A DNA stretch of 64,000 bases from Lingula anatina (lineage: Eukaryota; Brachiopoda; Lingulata; Lingulida; Lingulidae): contig NW_019775952.1 in NCBI RefSeq assembly GCF_001039355.2, forward strand, positions 87,395 to 151,394, read 5' to 3'. The translations under genes and the position numbers were made by a program. Numbering within the stretch: the stretch's first letter is position 1; every line of letters starts with the position of its first letter. Positions 34,533-46,563 of this stretch are shown here, piece by piece. The notes below the pieces were generated by a model. The model did no database searches. It saw only the letters and a list, made by a program, of their open reading frames with translations, and was not told the origin of the DNA.

Positions 34533-37500
34533 TTAAGTTGGTTTCTTTTTCGTCTTTCTGCAAACCTTTCTATTAGCGATCACAAAAAGCAAGGGATTAA
34601 GAGCAGAGTTGATAGTCAGGATAAGGACAGCCACCCATTCAGATACATCAGGGGCAATAGAGCCGCCAGCCACGTTAACTAGGCCCAATATAGTTGCAGG
34701 ACCCCAGCAAAATAAGTCACTTATCATAATTAAGGAAAGTCCTTTAAAAGAAATTTTGTCGTTTTGACTTCTATCCTCGTGTGTTTGTGGCTTAAATGCA
34801 AACCTCATTCTGACAATAAAAGCGATACATATGTACACGAAGGCAATCAGGTTGAAAACCACATATATAGCATTGGAGTATGCCCTGCCTCCAAAGTCAG
34901 CTTTACTCAGCGTGAAAGGTAAGCATACGGAATTGTGACCGTAGAAGTATTTAAAGAAATCAATTCCAGTGGTCGGAATGACGCCAAGAATGAGCCAAAA
35001 CAACCAGCTGCCGAGAAGCAAAGCAACGGCAACCTTTGGAGACATATTCGGAACCTTTTCACTGAATGCAATAGCTATCAGTCTGTCAGTCGCAATTAAA
35101 GCCAGGACTGTCACAGCCATTTGACTGGCCAGTAATGACAAACAGCCAGCAAATTGACAAGTAGCGCTTGAAGTCCATACAGCAGAGAATGCAGCAAAAC
35201 GTCCGCGGAATGTGGCGTCCATGGAGCCAATCGTTATCATATAAATGCCCATCAGTAAATTTGCAGTGGCGAGGTTGGTGACATACAGACCCGTTGTGGT
35301 TAAGCTCCCTTTATACATGACATGGATACTATATATTAAAACACCCATATTTCCAAAAAGAGCCGTTATTCCAACAACCCATACTGCTACTTGAAGAAAG
35401 CTGTTTTTAAGCAAGTCGTAACAACTAGAAAATTCATCGACTTTTGGTAAACAGTTATCAATTTTGTTTCTTGCCAAGCAGCATATTCCAAAGTTGTCCG
35501 ACTTCAGTAACTGTGCGCTGAAAGATTCAAAAGCATTAGTGTCTACCACTACGCCTTCATTCCCAGAAATATCCAAGAGGTTAAGTTTTGGCAAACCTTT
35601 AAAAGCTCCATCCTGTACCGCTGAAAGTTTGTTGAAACTGATGTTAAGAGAAGTGATTGCGTCCATCCCTTTGAACGTGCCGCTGTATATCGTACGGATT
35701 GTAAGGAAACTAAGATCAAGCAGTTGAACTTGATTCAATTCGCTGAATGCGCCCACTTCAATTTTGGCAAGAGGGTTCCTCTTCAAATGCAGGTACTTTA
35801 AATTGCGGAGCCCAGCAAACGTTCTATCACTTAACAGTTCTATTCCATTATCAGAAATATCTAACTCAATCAGATTATTTAGATGTTGGAATGCATAAAC
35901 TGGGATAAGTTTCAAGCTGTTTGAGCTTATGTTTAATTTAATCAACATTAAATACCCACTGAAGGTGGTGTTGGTCAATGTTAACTGATTGTTTCCAAAT
36001 GCAAACGAACGTATATTATTGGGTAGTAAAGGTAATGTCATGAAACCGGCACCGGGGCAATCCGTTAGGTAGCCTCTACACGTGCAATTATTCGGGCACT
36101 CGGTAATTTCACACAGTTTTTCGTCATCATCAGAAAGAATACAATCCACAACACCATTGCACACATCTCTTTGATGAAGACACTGTTTCTCTCCCTTGCA
36201 ACGAAACCTCCCTGGACAAGTGTAATTGGAACACAGAATGTCCGCCTCGTCTTCTCCTCTGGGACAGTCTTCCTGTCCATCACATACCTGACGTAGCGGT
36301 ATACAATATGACACGGGGCATTTAAACATACTTGGACATTGATACGTCTCGCAGTTTTGGAGATGTTCAAATCCTCTACATACGTTCAGTGCCTTATACG
36401 ATTCCTTATCGTGTATGCAAGCCAGATGGCGTGGAAAGCAATGTCCATGCCCTGAGGTACATCGAATATCATTTGCTTTTTGACAATATAACTGTTCAAT
36501 GATTTCATACCCAATAGATATTCCACAGACACTGTCTTGTATCTCGTCCTCTTGAGAAATTCCTGGGCAGTCTGGAAAGCGGTCATCAGCTGCCTGCGCT
36601 CTGATGCATTCGCTGGTATAACACTGAAATCCTTTTTCACAAGAACACGTGTTTTCTGGGCTTTCATCGGACCCGTCGATGCAGTCGGCCGTTAGATCAC
36701 ACACGCTCTCCTGCTTAATACACTGGCCGTTCTTGCACCGGAAGCTGTCACTTCTACATGGCGGGTGAATGCAAAATGACTCGTCGCTACCGTCGACACA
36801 GTCGGGTCTGTGATCGCAGACTTTACTTGTAGAAATACAAGAGTTGTCAGCACAGGAAAAACTTCCAAAGTCGCATGCGCAGTTGGCCTCGTCCTCGCCG
36901 GCCAGGCAGTCAGGTTCGCCGTCACACAGGTGCACAATGGAGATACACACCCCATCATTACACTGGAACTGGTGTTTCAAGCAGCCGCTAGTTTCCCTTA
37001 GAGGCTGCGTCTCGCAGAGGACATACATTGATCGCGTGGTGCTACTGTCATTGAGGCAGTGTGATACTTCTTGTTCTAAAGTGGGCATTGGTCCTAAACC
37101 CTGCGCACAAGTTCCGCGCTGAGTTCTAATCCACGGTTGCATAAAGTCGGAAAACCATATCTGTAGTGGTCCTCCGCTGTTTATTGTAAAATCCATCAAT
37201 AAAGCATCATGATGCAGCCAATGCTGTTCCTTTCCCCACAGCGAAATATATTCCTGTATTTTTGTGACTTCGAGCGAGGCATCAGTCGAAAGAGACGCAA
37301 CATGCCCTTTAATTGATGCACATTTTGCTGCAGCAGCATCATATGTCATACTCATATTTGGAGTCAAAAACCACTCCCTGGAGTCAGAGCAGACCTGGTA
37401 TTCTCTTTCGGAGGAAGCGACTGGCCTTATCCCAAAAGTGCTGAGAGTGTATAAGAACAAGCAACGACCTTCAATATATACCCATTTATCGGGACAGTAT

Positions 37501-40228
37501 AGTTCATGTGCCGGTGAGAGTACCTTCACTTTAGCGTCAGCGTTGAAGACGTCCGCGGATACATTTTCATCCCTAAAATGAGCTGTAGCAGAAGTGGCAG
37601 GTTTTTTGCAAACTGAGCTCATGCAACAGAACGGTCGGTGGCATGGGACTTTAATCCAATTTGCCCAGCGACTTTTTCCATGCGGGGAGCCATTGGACAA
37701 AGGACTAAAAGCCATCATTACTGAGCACTGTAACGTTTCTTGTGCTACCGGCTGGAGAACGTCTTCTTTAAAGACCGCCTTTAAGGAATCTGGGACGCCG
37801 TACTGATCATAGCCGTATATCGTGGGCCCATACCACTCTGAATACACATAGGGACTTCCGTCCGTCCAGTTAAACAGGAATGTCTTAACATGAAAGGAAA
37901 AATGTCAAATTGAAACAAAGGCAAATTTGCCCCGTACAAGACTACCTGCTGGTAGATAACACGCGTGAAGATAATGGGATGTAACCAACTTTCTAATATC
38001 AGCTGCGCTGTAAAATTTGTAAGTGGTTATATAACTTAAGCTTTTGTACTCATTCTCAATCTATGGGTCCATTTGAAGCAAACAGAAATGTGAAACATTA
38101 AGTTACAGATTTTTTAGCACATTCTAGTTTTTTCTAAATCTCCGGTGACAGAGAGTGTCGGATTTATAGCTTTTTGCGTAAATCATGGAAAACTTTCCTG
38201 ATTATTGCTTAGTAACGAAAGTTTCAGCTGCTTGAGTAACGAAAATTTTAAAAATAAAGACCCTTAACCAACAAAAATTAGACTGAGCAAAAGGGGTATT
38301 ACGAGATGCGCTTTTATTTACTGACACCTTTTGTACTCAAACTCAAGTATATTTTATCAACAATGCCCACTATCGAAGGTTTTGCAAATTAATTTCTAAG
38401 AGAATGCAGTTTTGTCCTATTTCATGTAAATCATTTTATAGTGCCCCGTCTCCATATAACCTAACTTATCATGAATGTAACTGAATTGAAGATTTAATCA
38501 ATGGCTAAAATATTCCAAAAACATCAAACAACTAAAAATGATGACCGGCGCCAAAGGACGTGATCATGATGAAGCTTTTTCTGCAATTTTTTAAAAACCC
38601 GGTGACAACGGGAAAGTAGACGCAAGCTACTTATTGATCACGAATTATTTAAAATAAACCTTCTAGATATTTCTAAGGCGTTAGCCATCATATTCGCTTT
38701 CTAGCGTGTGGCAGATTTTCTACTTTAGTAAAAAATAAGCTAAATCAATTGGAGAATGTGATGGTGCTGCGTGCAACAGTAAGGAGGTTTAAAATTTTAG
38801 TCCGTCTATGTTTTTGGTGAGATAAAAAATCTAGAACTTTTTATTATTAAGTTGCTAGACAGATATGTTACATGTAGTAAAGTTCCACTTGAACAAAATA
38901 TTCTTCCGCTCGCTTACTTTTCATAAACTTAAAAAAACTGTTGAATGAGCCCATATATTGAGAATGAGTGTCGGTATGAAAACTTACTTCTGAGGTATTG
39001 ATTCCATTTTCTGACATATTATAAACCCCACGACATGGTCACCTAGCCACGTTCGAAAGAAATTATACATATAGATTTTAAATATTAGAGATCGTCTTAC
39101 CTTCTCTTGCGACTTTAAGCCTATGAAGATGCCACCTCTTTGGTAGTAACTGTCACACATTGTCCCGAAGTACCTCTTTTGGTGATTGTTGATGATTCTG
39201 TTCAGGAAACGCATTTCTCCCCTGCTCTGTATGCTGACTAAGTGACCATTTTCAAGACCACATTTGCTTTCAGCTTGCTCCCAAGAAAGACCCCGCGTGA
39301 AGGTGGAAAATTTGTAACAGTTTCCTTCAAAAAGAACGTATCCGTTCGTGCAGTGTACACGTTCGACAATTTGTCTTGGGACTGCAGTGTAGTTTACAAA
39401 AACATCCCCCAGCAAAGAGGATCCGCATGGCGTCCAGTGCACCGATACTTGGTCGTACCCCCTACTTAAAACGTCATCAGCAGCGGTGCTGTTCAGGTAA
39501 TGGGTACTCAGCCATTTTTCGCCGTAACCAGTGACGTCATAAAAATCGAACCGGCCACAGGACGACAAATTTGCAGGGATAACTCTGAACTGAAGCACGC
39601 GATCCACTGGAACAGTGACACGAAAATTACAAGACTTGTGAGCTTTAGCAAATGGATCATGGTTAACTCTCAACCATCCATCCCATTCCGAAGTTACGGT
39701 GTGAGTACACGAGTCCACACGGTCGAAGGGTATGTCCCTCGGGGCTTCGGGATAGATGTTGCCCGAAAATCCGAGTGCTCTCACTTCTTTATTGGTTGAA
39801 AATACCATAAATATCTCGCTGTGCGTATTTTCTTTTTCAAATATCAATTGAACGTTGAGGAAACTGGACTGGGCAGTACTCTGGTGACCACAGACCGGCC
39901 CCCATAAAATGGTATTCCTTGTACCAATTTCAATGAACCGTCGTTCAACGACCACAACATAGTCATTGTCACAACCAGGAGAGTTCTCCAAGTCAAATCT
40001 CCGGAAGTGCACACCTACCCTCGTGCCATAAAACAACGGGATAGTTTGAAGTAAATTCAGAGGGTACATGCCGGGGAACAACGGGTCTTCATCACTTTGG
40101 AATTTCACTGTATTCGGCCGGTAATATTCGGTCCCGTTAATCTGAGCAATAATGCTCTGAGGTATGTGGCAGATACTTGCAAGTAAAACACTTGCCATTA
40201 TTCCACGATGAAAATACATCATTGCCAT
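34533..40228 (-). CDS. GRL101-like receptor A: CUB, C-type lectin, LDL-A, LRR and rhodopsin-type 7TM
   Basis: Two coding exons on the minus strand, 39101-40228 and 34533-37883, join in phase 0 to 1492 aa. Domains: signal peptide (about 1-29), two CUB domains (50-158, 174-283), C-type lectin domain 1 (292-465, split by the intron), lectin domain 2 (505-667), LDL-A repeats (three at 676-790, one degenerate, two more at 892-968) and about seven leucine-rich repeats (972-1160). An LGR-type hinge follows (SDNFGICCLA...DEFSSC, 1171-1197), then seven membrane helices (1204-1478). The lower half is the layout of Lymnaea GRL101 and relaxin-receptor relatives (LGR type C), which signal through G proteins after binding secreted ligands. 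The DRY motif is DRL, and NPxxY has become NPLLF, so coupling may be altered. The tail is very short. Paralogue B lies head to head at 53153. The ligand is unknown. Confidence 0.9.
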
Positions 40229-40310
40229 ACTTAAAAGGTGACGTGTGAATAGTTATCAAATATTGTTACATCAATAAGCGTCATCATTGTTTCCCATTTA
40301 CGTGAAGCTG

Positions 40311-40320
40311 CCTTTTTATA
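40311..40320 (-). promoter_or_regulatory. TATA box of GRL101-like receptor A
   Basis: TATAAAAAGG on the minus strand, 83-92 bases upstream of the chosen ATG at 40228, which places transcription start near 40285 and gives a 5' UTR of roughly 55-60 bases. It supports that ATG as the first coding exon's start. Confidence 0.5.
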
Positions 40321-43300
40321 GACGTGACCTCTAGAGGTACTTATGCTTGCTTCGTAATGTGATTATCGCGACGGGTGTAAGCTGGGAGAGATAAAAGATT
40401 ATGCAGTTGGTAATATTCCGCCCACTGAGTGAGAGATGTATAGGCATCAGTTCCTGAAAAAACAGTAGGGACTCTACTGGAAAACAGAGTTTCTGGTACT
40501 TGTATCTCACTTGTTCATATGAGAGAACGAGGGTTCTCTCAGGAAAATATCAACAAGTTCCTGCTGAAATGCGGTCCTGAAATGTAAAAAAACATACGTT
40601 AATATTTATATAACAGAATAAAATTATACTTGAGTATGCAATGAAAAACTTAACATACACAATTATTTTGTCTGATTTATTGTACTGGGTACATATGTCT
40701 TTTTACCTTCGTTAATTCGAGCATTTTTATATCTGCTAGCTTGATTCTTATCTTATTCACCTGTAGACAAATGACGTAAAGTAGATTTACATATTTTGAT
40801 CTGTCCTTTCATTTGTCGAACTTTTTCTCAGTAGAAAACTGCACTCCGCTGATATCGCAAAAAAGCTACTGTATAATAATACGCATTTTTACTTTTGAAC
40901 ACATTTCGTCTATTGTTTAAAATTACCACCTTCCATTTCACCAGTCTTGACAGGTGAATGTGTATTGTGCGAGTGAAACAACCTTCAGGCAAATTGAAAA
41001 AAAAAAAAAAAGAACATAAATAACCGTTAAATGCTACTTTAGAGCCAGGTACATGTACAAAACCACAAACGTACATAATAACTGGATTCTGTACACAAGA
41101 GGCAACTTGTCATTTTAAGCTAAATAATAACCCACCTTACCTGTTTTGAATATTTTCTACCTCAGATACGGTGGAAGCTGCCACGCTGTATTAACTTATA
41201 ATTCGGTATATATCACTACTAAATGAGCCACGATAACTTGTACTAGCTGCTACAAGTACGGTACTTGTGCAACTACATAACACCTTGTTTATCTGCCGCA
41301 ACAATGAAGTGCAATATACCACAGTTAGGCACGTTAGTGCAATTATTGTCCCACAGTGAATTACAGACCGCGGGCCTCTGCCAAGGCAAATCAATTATCA
41401 TTATTCTCATTAATTCATTCATTCATTAATTAATTGATTACCATAGAAATCTAATCGATTCTGAGAATGACCAATTTTGACTTGTCCTTAACATTTCATG
41501 AAATGTGTAAAAGTCCGTTCATAATGTTTCGAGCGTGGCTCTTTACAAGCAAACGTACCCCTGATCGTAGACAAAAAAAAAATCTGTTGTGTGTGGTGTT
41601 TGTGTCGTCTGCCGGTATTTATTTCTCTCAACCGGAGCCTAGTTGTCTGACGGCGCCATTTCTGAATTTTCGTGCAAACGTTCTAACTGGCCAGAAATAT
41701 AAACTAGCTTAACCAGGTAATTATCTGTGAATATCTTGTGATGAAAACATCTCTTCGGTCCGGACAGACGGTAGGGGACTGTGGCGAGGACAGTCAACAG
41801 CAACATCACGCGCCTTTGAACTTACACTACGTGCCCTGACACCACAAGCCTCTCACCTTGGTCATTTACATGTGTGAGAGAAAACAGTGGTTCACCTGTC
41901 ACGGTAAGATGACACTTTACAATTCTATCTTGAGGTGAAATATATCCTAGCATAGTAGAAGGAACTCTCTCCCACTCCCCCTCCTCTCTCTCGGAAGATT
42001 TAGTCGAGTACACTGTAGATTAAGGTTACTGTCTGATCAATGGGTTTGCTAGCTGTTACAGAAATGTTGAAGGCGATAGTGTAATTTCGTACAGTATAAA
42101 GGGCCCCAGATTTCAGAGGGTGAATTCGGGGTAAGTGTCAAAGTAACGAAGTAAGCTACCACAGAAAAGAGCACTTACGGGTGTGATATACTTATCCACA
42201 CGGCACTTCAAGTCAAGTAACGAGTGAGGTCTTAAATATAGACACAGCTGACTAAAAGACTATCTTTCTAATCTACAGTGACGTCTAAATCCCTTTCATA
42301 ATGAAAAAAATGTCACCTTTAACAAAGGTGCCTCTCCGCGTCCTGTCTAATTATCAACACGACAGACTTTCACTGTAGCACAACTTACATGTATCTACTG
42401 CCGGATATTCACTCTGTTAGAAGGACATGTAGCGCACCTTTTTAAACACTTGTCCTACTCGGTGTTACCCAGCGGCAGTCACACACCGCTATCCTACGGT
42501 AGGTCCTTGTTAAGGTCTCGGTTCGGTGTAAATAACAAGATATTTGCCCAGATCAGGGTCGAATATGTATTCCCTGGCATAGGGCTACTGGCCAATAAAC
42601 GAGCTCTATTCATTGCAGCCCATACAGTGAGACGCATAGTTACCTTAGATTGGTTCTCCGGATGACGACATTCACATCGGCACGCGGTGAGTAAACTAGT
42701 TATTTCTACGTTGAATTATAGTAGAGTTATACTCCATCACCGCGGTATTGACAATGCGACATCGACTCTCGGACCAAATGTATTTAGACCCTGCAACTCC
42801 TCAAAATAACCAGGTATGTACACGTAAAATACAACATAATGTAAATTTATACACAACTGTGCCTACATGTAACACATTTCATAAATTGGTCAGTGTTCGC
42901 CAACTCTACTGGTCGGCTGACTGGTACATTACGATGTCACATTGTGACCCATAGTCCATTTTTACATGTACGACATTTTGATAAACTATGTGGTTTCTCC
43001 CCGGTTTCCATCCACAAGCCACAGTTGTTCTACATGTTTATTCAACCATTTCATGCAGCAATACCGGTTTTGTTAACGTTAATTCATTATACAGTACCAC
43101 CGCCCATTATTTCCATCTAGTTAATTCAGGTAAGCTATCAGTACATTTATCATTAATTTTACTAGTAAATGCAAAAGTAGCATGTGCCCTTTTAATTAAA
43201 ATTTTCAGAAACTTTTCGTAGGACCCAAGATTTCTTTTAAGTTGTAAATAAATGATGGTCACTTTTCTAAAGGGCTATTTGAAAGCTAGAGGATAATAAA

Positions 43301-43321
43301 CGATTTTGTTCTACTTTAACA

Positions 43322-43548
43322 CCCCATTTCCATAGATTAGATCGACCTACTTTAGATCGACCTAACTCCCTGGGGGTTCACGCTAAATAGCTGTCAGCCG
43401 GGCGGACACGAAAGTTAATTACACCCTCACAGCTTGTAGTAGGCGGGACGGACATTTAAGTCGGATTATCTGAAAGTAATCTAGTGAGACTCCCCGCGGG
43501 GATAGATCGATCTAAAATCTATGGGAATAGAGCCTAAGACACAGATAT
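43322..43548. mobile_element. MITE with TTTCCATAGATTAGATCGAC-like terminal inverted repeats
   Basis: The left end has CATTTCCATAGATTAGATCG and the right end, on the minus strand, CTATTCCCATAGATTTTAGA followed by TCGATC. The core GGCGGGACGGACATTTAAG and GTGAGACTCCCC recurs at 21.5 kb. TTTAGATCGACCTA is repeated inside the left end. No coding capacity. Confidence 0.65.
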
Positions 43549-44389
43549 TCAGGCATTTAATCCACAGGCCCCTAACACAGACAAGCATATAAGACGCATA
43601 CATGTACACTAGTAGCAGTCCCCAAGATGTGTCGCACAAAAGATATCCCGTTCTACTTGCCTATCAGTTAAACTCCTCTTCCGTTTTGTCCATTTTGAGG
43701 TCCGCCTTCACATTTTATGCGAGTAAGGGAGCGACTTGAACATCACCGCTGTCTCATATTTTGATGTATAGGTTACACAAAGTGGGGTAGTTTGTAGCAA
43801 GGGCATTTTTTTTCTTTAAAAGAAATTTTTGAGATTGTTTAGCGTGCATTTTCTTTCAATGTTATGAGTGCTTACACTGCTGTATTCGTATTTTAACCGA
43901 AGACCTGTCCTGGATTTGATATACAGCCTAAGGGTGATAAACTTATTCCTATTGTGGTCAATACAGTTGTGTCTGTTTTTATGCTTTCCAATTTCCCCTT
44001 TTTATATACACTGGCTTTCTTAATATATTTTTCTTTTGTCCTCTTGACGATAGCGTATTATATTCCATGCATGTTGCCTTTTTTCTTGTTCTTTCTTGTT
44101 GCCTCTTTTGATAAATCTTTCTTTACAAATATTTATTCTCAACAAGAACATATCACATTGTCTGTAGTTTTAACTATTTTCGTTGTTGGCGTTTACGCTA
44201 TTTACTACGCTATGTTACGTTAATAAACACATTTAATTTGTACACAAATAACACTACTCACTCAAAATACCATGAAATTATAATTTACTCCATTAGACTC
44301 TTAGAAAATTGTACTCTTGCTATATTATTTGCTGCACGCCGAATAAATTACAGATACAGCATCAAATGTATTTTCGTAAGTATAATATG

Positions 44390-44665
44390 CAGGGGTGGAT
44401 CCAGGATTATTTGAAGGGGGTTCCGCGGATGCGAAAGGCGCCCCCCCTCCCCCCCCTGTTTGTCGCGGGGTTCAGGGCGCGCTGAAGGGCCCCGAAAATA
44501 TCTGGTATTTTAGAGGGTTCAGGGCGCGCTGAAGGGCCCCGAAAATATCTGGTATTTTAGAGGGCGAACGGTGCCATTTTGTACGGTTTAGTACTATAAA
44601 TCAGCTAGTCAAAATTCTAATTCAGGACCCCTCTGATACCCCCCCCCCCACTAAATCCACCACTG
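44390..44665 (+). mobile_element. hAT-like MITE family, copy 4, with an internal 49-bp tandem duplication
   Basis: Starts CAGGGGTGGATCCAGGATTA and ends AAATCCACCACTG, with terminal inverted repeats. The flanks ATATG and ATAAG could be a diverged 5-bp duplication. Inside, the block GTTCAGGGCGCGCTGAAGGG through TGGTATTTTAGAG occurs twice in a row (about 44467-44562). Confidence 0.75.
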
Positions 44666-46563
44666 ATAAGCTTTCATTTAAACTCTATATGATTGTCTAT
44701 TTGGTTTAAAGGTTATGATTTCGTTATGGACGCACATTTTCTACATGTTTAAATGGTTGATTTAAGTTCTAAATTAATAATAATCATAATTGTTAATAAT
44801 ATTATTATGAGTGCTCTACGTTCGTCTTACTGCTTTGTACACTATCAATGTTTAAGATAAAAAAAATTAAAATTAAATAAATACGTGTACCATGTTCAAT
44901 GGCTAATTCCGAATCTTGAAAGTCATTTTTATTGCTTTGAAATCATTCAAAATATTGTTAAATATTGAAAGTTTTAGAATTTGTTTGAAAACTGACAACA
45001 CTCCTTCTAACACTTAAGTGCGTATGCGAACAATATTGTCATCAAATACATGTAACAACTAACACATTTAAAGGCATTTGCGAAACAGACAGGTGTGTCC
45101 ATACAGTTTATGTGTAAGGATTTCACGAAAAGACATTACTATGGTTACTTAAGATCTACATTTTCAGTTTTAATTTAAATGCATTGTTTGGAAGGCTGTC
45201 CAAGGTTTTGGAGTCACCCAAATAGTTCTCCATCTCTGGTAATTATCTATCTTGACAGACACAGTGAGTACACTCGTTACTTTAAATTCACACGCTAATT
45301 ATATGTTTGATGAGAAAATGGAAAACAAAAAGCCTGCGACAGTTTAATCGGCATTAGCCATGGAAAAACATTAGTCTTTAATAAAAGAAACACCTACATG
45401 TAATCTCCCCATTTAGGGACATATCTCCTTATTCCCCGATTTATAATAAACACCCACTGATTAATCAGACTAGAACGCGTGGCGATAGAATGTGTCGCTA
45501 GATCTTGTAAACACTCAGCGAAATGCACCTAGTGACTATATTCAATGTGCCGTCACTTAATTGCTTTCTCGATTTCATTAATTGACGATATTAATTGCAG
45601 TAAACAAGGAAGAGGAAATGCTGAAGACAAAATAACGTCGGGTCTTTGTGTGACTTTCTCCCTAAACACTTTTTATGTTGCTGTCAAAGAAAAAAGGAGC
45701 CGAGATAGCGATCATTTTAACCACTGCTGCTGCTTTTGCAGATACACTTCCTCGTTTATCATTTAAATGCTCCCCTCCCCCAACAGACCCAACTTGATGA
45801 ATGTCATAGTAGCTATAGTACACTGTATATCAGATCTTGGTTCAAGTTATGAAAGGTTTAAGCACAAAACGATAATTTGAGGCTATTTTTTCATTCAAGA
45901 CAAAATAAAGTATCTATGGTGTGTGACAATAGGGACTTTACAAAGCTTAATTTGTCCTTAAATATATATTTCAGTAGCATATGGATTTAGGCGAGCGACG
46001 TAATTGTAACCTAAAAGCAGCAAGATGAACACTGAAAAGCGGAGTACAAAAATTAACTTTTTTAATATCGATTACAACATGCTGTACAATGACAGTGAGT
46101 CATAAAGGGTTAATGGACTTCTTTGTCTTAAAAGAAATTAATTTCGAAATTAAAAGAAAGTTTTTTTTCGGGGAGCGTGGCTAGACAGTTTACGTCAGGT
46201 GATGCGTTAAAGTCGAGGAGTGTTTCACTATCAAATGTGTAAATCATATGTCATAAAAACACTATAAGAAAGTTTTTTATTACGATCTGCAACATTTGTT
46301 CATTTATATAGCAGGGCGAAGTTAACACCAGAGGTAAATAGTAACTAATACCGTAATCTTCTTCGTCCATTTATTTAAATCGTATCAAAACGTTTGATAC
46401 ACAATGTTCATTAACGTCATAATTTTGGCAATTTATTAAAACCATATTTGTACATGATAGATTAGCATAAGTTAAGCAACAACCAGTATGAAGAACAACA
46501 CCCTTTTTAAATGAGGCAAAACACCCTCTTCACACTGATTATAACCTTGAGAAAGACATTATG

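Larger units (their letters stand above)
40229..46563. other. Gene-poor spacer, left part
   Basis: It begins with the promoter of GRL101-like A. I see two MITEs (43322-43548 and 44390-44665), a short CCTCTGCCAAGGCA repeat fragment near 41375, and AT-rich sequence. The 90-codon hydrophobic frame at 43954-44223 begins with GTG and matches nothing I recognise. Confidence 0.5.

Noticed and set aside
36065-36958. Cysteine-rich minus-strand frames overlapping receptor A
   Set aside because: They are shifted readings of the LDL-A repeat codons, which give cysteine-rich shadows.
37847-37849. Start of GRL101-like A at 37847
   Set aside because: The codon there is GTG and sits inside the first C-type lectin domain; the frame continues upstream to a splice acceptor and joins the exon at 39101-40228.
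43954-44223. 90-codon hydrophobic open frame followed by TAATAAA
   Set aside because: It starts at GTG, its hydrophobicity follows from T-rich DNA, and it matches no family I recognise.
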